A stretch of DNA of 64,000 nucleotides from Mucilaginibacter sp. OK098 (GTDB lineage: Bacteria > Bacteroidota > Bacteroidia > Sphingobacteriales > Sphingobacteriaceae): assembly GCF_900142915.1 (NCBI RefSeq), contig NZ_FRCM01000009.1, positions 285,371-349,370 of the forward strand. Reading direction: 5' to 3'. The notes below the pieces were generated by a model that was not told the origin of the DNA, did no database searches, and was given only the letters and a program-made list of their open reading frames with translations. The translations under genes were made by a program, and so were the position numbers. Of this stretch, positions 25,097-32,966 are shown one piece after another; the stretch's first letter is position 1; the number at the start of each line of letters is the position of its first letter.

Positions 25097-26638
25097 TCAC
25101 AGATCAAATTTAATTCCCTGAGCCAAGGGTAACGTTTTTGAATAGTTTATAGTATTTGTTTGCCTGCGCATATAAACTTTCCAGGCATCTGAGCCCGACT
25201 CGCGGCCACCGCCTGTTTCTTTTTCGCCGCCAAATGCGCCGCCTATCTCTGCACCGGATGTGCCTATGTTAACATTCGCAATTCCGCAATCAGAACCGGC
25301 GTATGATAAAAATTGTTCCGCATCCTGCAAATTTCCTGTCATTATAGCTGATGATAAGCCTTGTGGTACGCCATTTTGCAGGGCGAGGGCTTCATCCAGC
25401 GTTTTATATTTTATTAAATAAAGGATGGGTGCAAAGGTTTCGTGCTGTACAATTTTGTAATGGTTCTCAACCTCGGCTATACAGGGTTTTACATAACAAC
25501 CTGATGCATATTTATCTCCTTCAAGCTTGCCGCCTTCAACAACAAATTTACCACCTTCAGCTTTGCATTTTTCAATTGAATCAAGGTACAGGCTAACCGC
25601 ATCTTTATCAATTAGCGGCCCCATGTGGTTATTTTCATCAAGCGGATCGCCAATGCGGATCTGTTTGTAGGCATTTACCAGCTTTTGTTTAAAGGCATCG
25701 TAAACACTTTCGTGGATGATGAGCCTGCGGGTACTGGTACAACGCTGCCCGGCCGTGCCCACTGCGCCAAACACCGCACCTATCAATGACATATCCAGGT
25801 CGGCATTTTCACTGATGATAATGGCATTGTTGCCGCCAAGCTCCAGCAAACTCCGGCCAAGCCTTGCACCTACAGCAGCACCTATCGACTTGCCCATGCG
25901 GGTTGAGCCGGTTGCAGAAATAAGCGGCACACGCGGGTCATTAGCCATTAGCTCACCAATTTCCCTGTCGCCAATAACAAGGCATGATACGCCTTCGTCA
26001 ATATTATGTTTTTTAAATACTTCCTGTGCAATATGCTGGCAGGCAATAGCCGTTAACGGTGTTTTTTCTGATGGTTTCCAAATGCAAACATCGCCGCAAA
26101 CCCAGGCCAGCATAGCATTCCAGCTCCACACGGCTACCGGGAAGTTAAATGCAGAGATGATCCCCACAATACCCAACGGATGGTATTGCTCATACATGCG
26201 GTGCTGCACACGCTCACTGTGCATGGTAAGGCCATATAGCTGGCGACTAAGGCCAACGGCAAAGTCGGCAATATCAATCATCTCCTGTACTTCGCCGTAA
26301 CCTTCCTGCAGGCTTTTGCCCATTTCATAGGATACAAGCGCACCCAGGCTTTCCTTGTTAGCACGCAGGGCATTTCCTATTTCGCGCACAATTTCGCCAC
26401 GTTTTGGTGCGGGTACCGTGCGCCAGTTAATAAATGCTTTTTGCGCTTGCTCAACTGCCTGGTTGTAATTATCTGCCGTAGCAAATTTTACCGATGCTAT
26501 TTTTTTACCGTCAGTTGGCGATACTATATCTTTTATAGCAGAATCAGGGCTGCTTACCCAGTTACTACCTGTACTAAAGGCATCGTTTATGTCGTTTATA
26601 TGTAAACGATTAAGAATATCTGAAATATTAAGGCTCAT
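25097..26638 (-). CDS. ALDH7-type aldehyde dehydrogenase (alpha-aminoadipic semialdehyde class)
   Basis: NAD(P)-dependent aldehyde dehydrogenase of 513 residues from ATG 26638 (MSLNISDILNRLHI). It resembles the antiquitin/AmaB group that oxidises alpha-aminoadipic semialdehyde in lysine breakdown. YEQYHPLGIVGIISAFNFPV and the following WNAMLAWVCGDVCIWKPSEK are family-like. The catalytic Cys is in GTAGQRCTSTRRLI and the general base Glu in LLELGGNNAIII. No other lysine catabolic gene is next to it, so the substrate is inferred from family alone. A good TAnnTTTG box precedes it. Confidence 0.88.
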   Translation of the reverse strand: MSLNISDILNRLHINDINDAFSTGSNWVSSPDSAIKDIVSPTDGKKIASVKFATADNYNQAVEQAQKAFINWRTVPAPKRGEIVREIGNALRANKESLGALVSYEMGKSLQEGYGEVQEMIDIADFAVGLSRQLYGLTMHSERVQHRMYEQYHPLGIVGIISAFNFPVAVWSWNAMLAWVCGDVCIWKPSEKTPLTAIACQHIAQEVFKKHNIDEGVSCLVIGDREIGELMANDPRVPLISATGSTRMGKSIGAAVGARLGRSLLELGGNNAIIISENADLDMSLIGAVFGAVGTAGQRCTSTRRLIIHESVYDAFKQKLVNAYKQIRIGDPLDENNHMGPLIDKDAVSLYLDSIEKCKAEGGKFVVEGGKLEGDKYASGCYVKPCIAEVENHYKIVQHETFAPILYLIKYKTLDEALALQNGVPQGLSSAIMTGNLQDAEQFLSYAGSDCGIANVNIGTSGAEIGGAFGGEKETGGGRESGSDAWKVYMRRQTNTINYSKTLPLAQGIKFDL

Positions 26639-26644
26639 AATTGT

Positions 26645-26661
26645 TACTTTTGCCAAAGGTA
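26645..26661. promoter_or_regulatory. Back-to-back TAnnTTTG boxes between ALDH and TPR genes
   Basis: On the minus strand TACCTTTG (26661 to 26654) lies 16 bases before the ALDH start. On the plus strand TACTTTTG (26645-26652) points towards the TPR gene 225 bases away. Matching -33 TTTG elements at the usual spacing are not clear. The minus-strand box is the better supported. Confidence 0.45.
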
Positions 26662-26876
26662 AAAATCTTTAAGGCAAATTATTATCAACCCACGCTTTGC
26701 CGGCAAAATGATTCACATTAATTATCAAGGCTTTGCAATTATCCCTGTTAACAATGTTTGGATGTTGATAACTAATTTGTATTATGGATGTTTATTACTT
26801 GTAATTTAATCTCGGTTTAGGCCCTAAGAGCGATTTTGAAGGCTTCAACAGAGTATGTGTTCTGAAACAAAATTGA

Positions 26877-28280
26877 ATGGAAGAAGAATTTGAATTTGGT
26901 TTTACCGAAGACCCAAAGTTTTCGGTAGAGCGGTACGAAGAGATGATTCGTAATCATGATCAGTACTTTTTTGATGCCCAGGCGTTTGAGAACATTATCG
27001 ACTACTATATCGAAAAGAACGATCCGCCGAAAGCCTTACAGGTTGCAGAATATGCACGTAACCAGCATCCGTTTGCTGCCGTTTTCCTGATAAAGCAGGC
27101 CCAGCTTTTAGTGATAACCAACAAGGTTACCGAGGCATTTGAAGCGCTTGAAAAAGCCGCCATGCTGGAAGCGTCAGACCCTGATATTTATCTTATCCGC
27201 GGTAACATGTATGAAAGCATGGAACGCTACGGCGAAGCCTTGGAAAATTATGAAAAAGCGCTTGACCTTGCCGAAGAAACCGACGAGGTGCTGCTGCATA
27301 TTGCCTACGTGTACCAAAACATGGGCGATTATGAAACATCCATAACCTACCTTAAACTTTGCCTTGAGCAAAATATGGAGAACCAGGATGCTTTGTATGA
27401 GCTGGCGTTTTGCTACGATGTGCTTGACAATCAGCAGGAGAGCGTTTTGTTTTACCAGCAATATATTGATAACGAGCCTTACAGCTATGCCGCATGGTAT
27501 AATTTAGGCAACGCATTTACCAAGCTTAGCTTGTTTGAAAAAGCTATTGATGCTTATGATTATGCCATATTAATTAAGGACAGCTTTGCATCAGCCTATT
27601 TTAATAAAGGCAATGCGTTGGTGAACCTTGAAAAATATGCCGAGGCTATTGAAGTATATCGCCACACCTTTGAGTATGAGCAGCCTAATGCCGATACTTA
27701 TTGTGCCATAGGCGAATGCTACGAAAAGCTGGAGCAGATGGACGATGCGCGTGCTTTCTACAAAAAATCGGTTAAAATGGACCCTAAGCTGGCTGATGCC
27801 TGGTTTGGGATAGGCGTTACGCTTGATTTTGAAGAACGATATTTTGAAGCCCTGCACTTCTACAAAAAAGCGCTGGACCTGGACATTGCCAATGCCGATT
27901 ACTGGTTTGCTATTGCCGACGCCGAATATAAGCTGGGCCACCTGCCCGAAGCCGAACAAGCCTATGAAAAGGTAGTGGAGCTTAACCCTATTGATGTGGA
28001 TGCGTGGCTTGACTATTCATCAATATTATATGAACAGCAAAGGCTGGTTGATGCCATTGAAGTAATATCACAGGCTATAAAAAACAATCCCGATGCTGCC
28101 GAGCTTTACTATCGTATGGTTGCCTATTTATTTGCTAAAGGCGAGTACAACGAAGCCCTAAGCCACCTTGAAATGGCCCTGGCGTCAGACCCGGAAAAAC
28201 ATTACATCCTGTTTGATTATTTACCACAGCTGCAGAAGAACAAAGTGATTGTGGATATTATTAATAGGTATACTAAATAG
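26877..28280 (+). CDS. Tetratricopeptide repeat protein
   Basis: A 467-residue protein made almost entirely of TPR helices: about eleven 34-residue repeats with the pattern A-x-Y-x-x-G...A...Y. Examples are AWYNLGNAFTKLSLFEKAID, AYFNKGNALVNLEKYAEAIE and ADAWFGIGVTLDFEERYFEA. There is no signal peptide, so it is cytoplasmic and probably a protein-protein scaffold. Acidic start MEEEFEFGFTEDPKFSVERY is typical of a conserved Bacteroidota TPR protein. The partner is unknown. It starts after a long 5' region following the divergent ALDH gene. Confidence 0.9.
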   Translation: MEEEFEFGFTEDPKFSVERYEEMIRNHDQYFFDAQAFENIIDYYIEKNDPPKALQVAEYARNQHPFAAVFLIKQAQLLVITNKVTEAFEALEKAAMLEASDPDIYLIRGNMYESMERYGEALENYEKALDLAEETDEVLLHIAYVYQNMGDYETSITYLKLCLEQNMENQDALYELAFCYDVLDNQQESVLFYQQYIDNEPYSYAAWYNLGNAFTKLSLFEKAIDAYDYAILIKDSFASAYFNKGNALVNLEKYAEAIEVYRHTFEYEQPNADTYCAIGECYEKLEQMDDARAFYKKSVKMDPKLADAWFGIGVTLDFEERYFEALHFYKKALDLDIANADYWFAIADAEYKLGHLPEAEQAYEKVVELNPIDVDAWLDYSSILYEQQRLVDAIEVISQAIKNNPDAAELYYRMVAYLFAKGEYNEALSHLEMALASDPEKHYILFDYLPQLQKNKVIVDIINRYTK

Positions 28281-28375
28281 TGATTAGAGGCTGGAGGTTA
28301 GAGATTAGGAAAAAAACTTGATTTCGAATCATCCGGAACAACTAATCTCTGATCACTAACCTCTAATCTCTAAAA
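28281..28375. repeat. Micro-repeat hairpin, GATTAGAG/CTAATCTC words
   Basis: Left words TGATTAGAGGCTGGAGGTTA then GAGATTAGG, a centre with TTTCGAATCATCCGG, and right words CTAATCTCTGATCACTAACC and TCTAATCTC. The halves are imperfectly complementary. It starts immediately after the TPR stop codon and is followed by a conventional terminator. The same word family appears at 14864-14900 and, weakly, at 9984-10057. Confidence 0.75.
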
Positions 28376-28408
28376 AAAGCCAAAATTTCTACCAATTTTG
28401 GCTTTTTT
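28372..28408 (+). terminator. Terminator of the TPR gene
   Basis: Stem AAAAAAGCCAAAATT with AATTTTGGCTTTTTTT, loop TCTACC, ending in a T-run. It follows the micro-repeat hairpin directly. Confidence 0.88.
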
Positions 28409-28464
28409 TACGACCTTTGCGCCGTTAAAACTTTTAGTTATAGTCTATAACCTGTGAGTATTTT

Positions 28465-29220
28465 ATGAATTATCAGATCAATAATCTTCCCGAACGGGTA
28501 GCAAAACCACGTAACAGCGGCATAACCATGGTTATGGATAAAGGGCTTAGCCTGCGCCAGGCTGAAGATTTTGTGGAAGTTGCGGGTACTTATACTGATA
28601 TGGTTAAACTGGGATGGGCTACATCGTACGTTACCCCTAACCTTACAGAAAAGTTAAAGATATATCGTGATGCCGGGCTTCCTGTTTATTTTGGAGGTAC
28701 ATTATTTGAGGCGATGATAGTAAGGAATCAGTTTGATGATTATTGCCGCCTGCTTGATAAATTTAAAATGGATTACGCCGAGGTATCGGATGGTTCCATC
28801 ACTTTGGAGCATGATATAAAATGTGAGTATATTCAAAAGCTTTCAAAGCTAACTACTGTAATATCCGAAGTTGGCTCAAAAGATGTGCAAAAGATCTTTG
28901 CCCCTTATAAATGGATCAATTTGATGAAGGCCGAAATTGAGGCCGGCTCATGGAAGGTAATTGCCGAGGCACGCGAAAGCGGCAATGTTGGCATCTACCG
29001 CGATTCGGGAGAGGTTAGGCAGGGTTTGGTTGATGAGATCCTTACCCAGATCCCCGAAGAGACCATTATCTGGGAGGCTCCCCAAAAAGCGCAGCAGGTT
29101 TGGTTCATCAAATTAATTGGCGCCAATGTAAGTTTAGGCAATATAGCCCCTGCTGATGTGATCCCGCTGGAAACGCTTCGCCTTGGCATCAGGAGTGATA
29201 CTTTTGATCATTTTTTGTAA
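28465..29220 (+). CDS. ComA-like phosphosulfolactate synthase
   Basis: A 251-residue TIM-barrel protein of the ComA family, the same length as the archaeal enzyme. ComA adds sulfite to phosphoenolpyruvate to give (2R)-phospho-3-sulfolactate. Visible are KPRNSGITMVMDKGLSLRQA, VKLGWATSYV, VYFGGTLFEAM, YAEVSDGSITL, SEVGSKD and LIGANVSLGNIAPADVIPLE. Bacteroidota do not make coenzyme M, and no ComB or ComC is adjacent. A role in making a sulfonate such as sulfolactate or a cysteate precursor for sulfonolipids is possible but inferred. Single-gene unit between two terminators. Confidence 0.88.
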   Translation: MNYQINNLPERVAKPRNSGITMVMDKGLSLRQAEDFVEVAGTYTDMVKLGWATSYVTPNLTEKLKIYRDAGLPVYFGGTLFEAMIVRNQFDDYCRLLDKFKMDYAEVSDGSITLEHDIKCEYIQKLSKLTTVISEVGSKDVQKIFAPYKWINLMKAEIEAGSWKVIAEARESGNVGIYRDSGEVRQGLVDEILTQIPEETIIWEAPQKAQQVWFIKLIGANVSLGNIAPADVIPLETLRLGIRSDTFDHFL

Positions 29221-29315
29221 GATAGAATTGTGCCCGCATATTTATAAAAGGCCTTCTGACCACCTTTCGGCCGTCATCTCCCGGTAATTTTTTAAATAAG
29301 TAATTTTTTACAACC

Positions 29316-29342
29316 AGCAGCTATAAGCTGCTTTTTAATTTC
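29316..29342 (+). terminator. Probable terminator after the ComA-like gene
   Basis: Stem AGCAGC-TATAA-GCTGCT followed by TTTTAATTT. It is short and about 95 bases past the stop, so only moderately supported. Confidence 0.5.
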
Positions 29343-29501
29343 TGCTTCGACTTAAATACAAGATTTACAGTTACTTAAGATTTTGTAGCTGTAAAAAAGC
29401 GGAGAAATAAAGATAGCTGAAGTAATAAAGGTGCCAAATGTTTTCACTGAAGCTACTAATCATGTATTTATCTTCGCGCCCTATTAAGCCACTATTTTTG
29501 T

Positions 29502-30767
29502 ATGCATCTTAGCAGAAACATGCTGTTGCTGTTTTGTTTTTTCAATCAGGTAGCATTTGCCGGCGTTAAAAAGGCGCCGGTCGATTCGCTGTACAAAACG
29601 AAAGATATACAAGATATTATCAGATCTTTTTTTAAGATTAAAAGTTATAGCGATACCGCCCAGTCACATTCTAATCTCTCGCTTCTGCCCTCTGTTGGAT
29701 ACAGCCCAAGTTATGGTTTGGAGTTTGGAATTGTACTCTCCGAAGGCAAAATTTTTGGCGATCCGGCCAACACAACTTTTTCCATTTTCAATACAAATGT
29801 CTTTGTTTCAACCAATGGCCTTGCATCGGCCGAGTTTAAACACAATGCTTTTAGCAATCATAACAGGTGGAATTTCCAGGGTGGTTACCAGTTTGGAAGA
29901 ACAGTTGCTTTGGATTACGGAGTAGGAACCGGCCATGCCCGGCAAAGCGATGATAATTTCGTACTCAATGGATTGCCACTTGATAATAGTCCCGATATTC
30001 TATCTATCAAGTTTACCTATGTGAAATTGTATGAAAAGGTGTACCATAAATTATTTGATGATTTTTATGCAGGAATGGGATTCATTGTTGATGGGTATCA
30101 AAATATTGATAAACCACCAAAAGGATTTGCAAGAAGGCGCAGCCATAATATCGCGTATAGCGTAAGAAACAATTATCCACTAGGGGGATATTGGGCGAAT
30201 GGGATATTATTTAACCTGCAGTACAATTCACTGGATCATCCTAACAGGCCTTATAAGGGCATTTATGCGGATGTTGTCCTTCGCATAAATTCAGAAGCGC
30301 TGGGGAGCGAACACGGCGCGGCTCAATTGAAAACAGAATTTAAAAAATACTGGTCATTATCAAGCACCAACCCTGAACATGTTTTAGCCTTTTGGCTCTG
30401 GGGCAATTACTTGTTAAAAGGATCTATTCCGTATCTTGAATTACCGGGTACCGGTACTGATGCGGAAGAAAGAGGTGGCCGGCCTTATACCATTGGACGA
30501 TTTAAAGGCACCTCCTTTTATTTTAACGAGCTGGAGTACCGGTACCCGATCACTGAAAATAAATTATTAAGCGGCGTCGTATTTGTAAACATTCAAACCG
30601 GCAGTAATCAGCAGAGAATAACCCTATTTGAAAAATGGAACTCAGGGGAAGGACTAGGCCTTCGCCTGTTACTTAACAAGTATACACGTTCAAATATTTG
30701 CATAGACTACGGGGTAGGCAACTATGGTGCAAAAGGACTGTTTATAGGGCTAAATGAAGTATTTTGA
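29502..30767 (+). CDS. BamA/TamA (Omp85) family outer membrane barrel without POTRA domains
   Basis: A 421-residue outer membrane protein with a signal peptide (ending VAFAG). The N-terminal 60 residues are a short linker, then alternating beta strands, YSPSYGLEFGIVL onwards, to a C-terminal Phe. GGRPYTIGRFKGTSFYFNEL, followed by EYRYPI, fits the conserved loop-6 motif area of Omp85 barrels. The full set of POTRA domains seen in BamA or TamA is absent, so it is not the general assembly factor. Similar small Omp85 proteins in Bacteroidota have no assigned job. A TATTTTTG box ends two bases before the first ATG, so either translation starts from a nearly leaderless mRNA or the real start is ATG 29520. 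Confidence 0.8.
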   Translation: MHLSRNMLLLFCFFNQVAFAGVKKAPVDSLYKTKDIQDIIRSFFKIKSYSDTAQSHSNLSLLPSVGYSPSYGLEFGIVLSEGKIFGDPANTTFSIFNTNVFVSTNGLASAEFKHNAFSNHNRWNFQGGYQFGRTVALDYGVGTGHARQSDDNFVLNGLPLDNSPDILSIKFTYVKLYEKVYHKLFDDFYAGMGFIVDGYQNIDKPPKGFARRRSHNIAYSVRNNYPLGGYWANGILFNLQYNSLDHPNRPYKGIYADVVLRINSEALGSEHGAAQLKTEFKKYWSLSSTNPEHVLAFWLWGNYLLKGSIPYLELPGTGTDAEERGGRPYTIGRFKGTSFYFNELEYRYPITENKLLSGVVFVNIQTGSNQQRITLFEKWNSGEGLGLRLLLNKYTRSNICIDYGVGNYGAKGLFIGLNEVF

Positions 30768-30844
30768 TCGCCCGGGTAATATAAGCCGCAATGATGAAGA
30801 ACTTTCAGATTATATAATTAAAGAATAACATAAAAACATATACG

Positions 30845-31474
30845 ATGATTAAGCATTTACAACTTTACTATAGAATATTACTTTTACTAATCTTTCTTTC
30901 CGTTTCATTCAATTGTTTGGCAAATCCTTTAAAAGAGCAGTTTACCGATAGTATTAAAACAGATTCGCCCTGGTATAAAAAACTTTCTGTTATTGCTGAA
31001 TATCAGCACTTCATAACAGTGCACCACAGCCATTTTAATGGCGGGTATGCATTTGTGGTGTATAACCCAACAACCAGCTTCTCTATGGGGCTGGGCATTG
31101 CTTATGATTATGGCAGATTGCATGTAGATAACGGCTATAACCTCTGGCATATGAAAATATTCCCGGTTCTGGCCGATTTTCGTTACATGCCTTTTCCTAA
31201 ATGGACCGTATCTCCTTTTGCGGTTGCAGATGTTGGATACTCAACTTTTATAAAGTATGAACAGGAGGACCCTCAGCATATTGAAGCTACCCGTAATGTA
31301 ACAGATAAGGGCCTTTACACATTTGGCGGATTTGGTTTATTGCTAAAACTGAGCCGCAATGCAAGCTTATATACCAGCACCGGGTTTACCGGTGTGCACA
31401 TGTCTTTTAATAACGAAGATGTAAACCCCCGTGGTTTAGCTTACCGAATAGGTATGAAGGTGAATTTGAAATAG
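30845..31474 (+). CDS. Outer membrane beta-barrel protein (209 aa)
   Basis: The signal peptide covers about residues 1-27 (LLIFLSVSFNCLANP). The rest is short alternating beta strands with Gly and aromatic residues (GGYAFVVYNPTTSFSMGLGI, SLYTSTGFTGVHMSF), typical of an 8- to 10-strand outer membrane barrel. No named family is recognised. It follows the Omp85-like gene by 77 bases on the same strand, so the two may be one transcript. It faces the mprF operon, ending 29 bases from the convergent gene. Confidence 0.75.
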   Translation: MIKHLQLYYRILLLLIFLSVSFNCLANPLKEQFTDSIKTDSPWYKKLSVIAEYQHFITVHHSHFNGGYAFVVYNPTTSFSMGLGIAYDYGRLHVDNGYNLWHMKIFPVLADFRYMPFPKWTVSPFAVADVGYSTFIKYEQEDPQHIEATRNVTDKGLYTFGGFGLLLKLSRNASLYTSTGFTGVHMSFNNEDVNPRGLAYRIGMKVNLK

Positions 31475-31503
31475 CTACCTAAAAATTTAAATACTTTGGG
31501 CTG

Positions 31504-32253
31504 TTATCTTTTTCGCATTGACGAAACAATCTGCGTATAGCTGTTCTGGTAATGATGGTCTCCGGGAAGGAAATTAAGAAAAAAGTTCTTCATCATGATA
31601 TCGGCCAGTGGTTTCGGGTTTTCCAGCTCTCCGTAGAAACAGTAGACCGGGATATTTATTTTTTCCACTTCGTCCTTTACCTTATAGGTCCTGTTGTCAT
31701 CACCGGTGCTAATCAGATCTGTTAAACGAACCTTAAAATCAGAGGATAAATATGGCGACAGTAACTGAAGCTGGCTGACTTTAATTTTTAAATCAGCAGG
31801 GAGCCTGTTATATATAAACGGAACAACATCTGCACCAAAAGAAAAACCGCTCAAAACAATTCTCCTTGACTTCCACTCTTCACTGTATTTTCTGATCACC
31901 TGGATAAAATCATTCGCGGTTTCATCCGGGGTTTTTTGATGCCAGAAATACGTCCTGGAGTTAAAACCTACAACATGGTATCCTCTTTTTGTATACTGAA
32001 CCGCCAGTGTATCATTAAAACCAAGCCAGCCCCCATCGCCAGAAAGCAGCACGATCATTTTTGAGGCCATTGGGTTTGACGGGTGATAAATAATTAGCGG
32101 GAGCCCAAATTCTTCTGTTTCAATCCCCCTGTTTGCTACAGTCCTCCTCTTTAGCAAAAGGCCGCAACTGCTAAAAAAAAACAGGATAAACAGGCATGTA
32201 AAAATTTCTTTCCACCTATATTTATACACGTTAAGCATAACACGCAAAAGCAT
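31504..32253 (-). CDS. AcvB/VirJ-family serine hydrolase, lipoprotein copy
   Basis: A 249-residue protein with a lipobox (FFFSSC-G) after a hydrophobic stretch, so it is a membrane-anchored lipoprotein. The VirJ/AcvB domain is seen in VLLSGDGGWLGFNDTLAVQY, RTYFWHQKTPDETANDF, the nucleophile elbow LSGFSFGADVVPFIYNRLP and the terminal GDHHYQNSY with the probable catalytic His. Agrobacterium AcvB hydrolyses lysyl-phosphatidylglycerol, the product of the mprF-type synthase. The gene abuts the stop of the second copy and lies in the mprF operon, which fits the same job. A start at 32238 (MLNVYKYRW) is also possible. Confidence 0.85.
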   Translation of the reverse strand: MLLRVMLNVYKYRWKEIFTCLFILFFFSSCGLLLKRRTVANRGIETEEFGLPLIIYHPSNPMASKMIVLLSGDGGWLGFNDTLAVQYTKRGYHVVGFNSRTYFWHQKTPDETANDFIQVIRKYSEEWKSRRIVLSGFSFGADVVPFIYNRLPADLKIKVSQLQLLSPYLSSDFKVRLTDLISTGDDNRTYKVKDEVEKINIPVYCFYGELENPKPLADIMMKNFFLNFLPGDHHYQNSYTQIVSSMRKR

Positions 32254-32961
32254 TTATAATAATAGGCTTATTTTTGCTATTTCCGGATAGCTTTTTGCAT
32301 AATGGTGGTCTCCGTTCAAAATAATTACCTTAAAATCAGCTTTTTTGAGTTCACTTAGCGGCTTTTCTTTTTCAAGGTCGCCATAGTAACACGCTACAGG
32401 CACATCCATTAATTTAACTTCTGAAGCAATATTCATTGAGCGTACAGAGTTATGTGAGCCAAGTAGGTCCATAACGTGAATTTCAAAATCTGTAAACGAA
32501 GAGGGCGAAATTAACTGGATTAAAACTATTTTATTTTTTAAATCATCCGGCAATCGCCTGTAAATAAAAGGAGCAACATCCGCACCAAATGAAAACCCAC
32601 ATATTACAATCTTCTTTTTATGCCATTCGCCTGCATATTTATTCAACAGTTCAGCAATGTCATTAGCAGTTTCCTGGGGAGTTTTCTTTTTCCAGAAATA
32701 TTTTAAACTGTTCAATCCAATAACATTGAATCCGTTTGAAGCGTAGCAATCAACAAGTTTCTGGCTAAAGGTATTCCACCCGCCATCTCCTGAAATAAAA
32801 AGAACCAGTTTATCTTCCTTATCTATTTTGGCTTTAGTAATAATTACCGGAAGATCCGCAATGATCGTTGAGCCATCATGATGTGGAATAATTGCGTTAA
32901 CGTTACCGGCGCATAATGTCCCGGTTAGCAATAACAGTATTAAGAGTCTTATGCGCTTCAT
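32254..32961 (-). CDS. AcvB/VirJ-family serine hydrolase, soluble periplasmic copy
   Basis: A 235-residue paralogue of the following gene. It has a plain Sec signal peptide (ending AGNVNA) and no lipobox. LVLFISGDGGWNTFSQKLVD, NSLKYFWKKKTPQETANDIA, ICGFSFGADVAPFIYRRLPD and NGDHHYAKSY match its neighbour. It starts 5 bases after mprF and abuts the next copy, so all three are one operon. It probably cleaves an aminoacyl lipid in the periplasm. Two copies, one free and one lipid-anchored, suggest division of labour between sites or substrates, which is inference. Confidence 0.86.
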   Translation of the reverse strand: MKRIRLLILLLLTGTLCAGNVNAIIPHHDGSTIIADLPVIITKAKIDKEDKLVLFISGDGGWNTFSQKLVDCYASNGFNVIGLNSLKYFWKKKTPQETANDIAELLNKYAGEWHKKKIVICGFSFGADVAPFIYRRLPDDLKNKIVLIQLISPSSFTDFEIHVMDLLGSHNSVRSMNIASEVKLMDVPVACYYGDLEKEKPLSELKKADFKVIILNGDHHYAKSYPEIAKISLLL

Positions 32962-32966
32962 TGAAA

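Noticed and set aside
25716..26300. Long open frame on the plus strand inside the ALDH gene
   Set aside because: It is antisense to a conserved dehydrogenase, has no recognisable domain and its codons follow the opposite gene.
28465..29220. Coenzyme M biosynthesis
   Set aside because: No ComB, ComC or ComDE lies near, and the organism is clearly a bacterium of the Bacteroidota, which do not use coenzyme M for methanogenesis.
31504..32961. AcvB/VirJ genes as part of a type IV secretion virulence system
   Set aside because: No vir or T4SS gene is present; their place beside mprF points to aminoacyl-lipid turnover.
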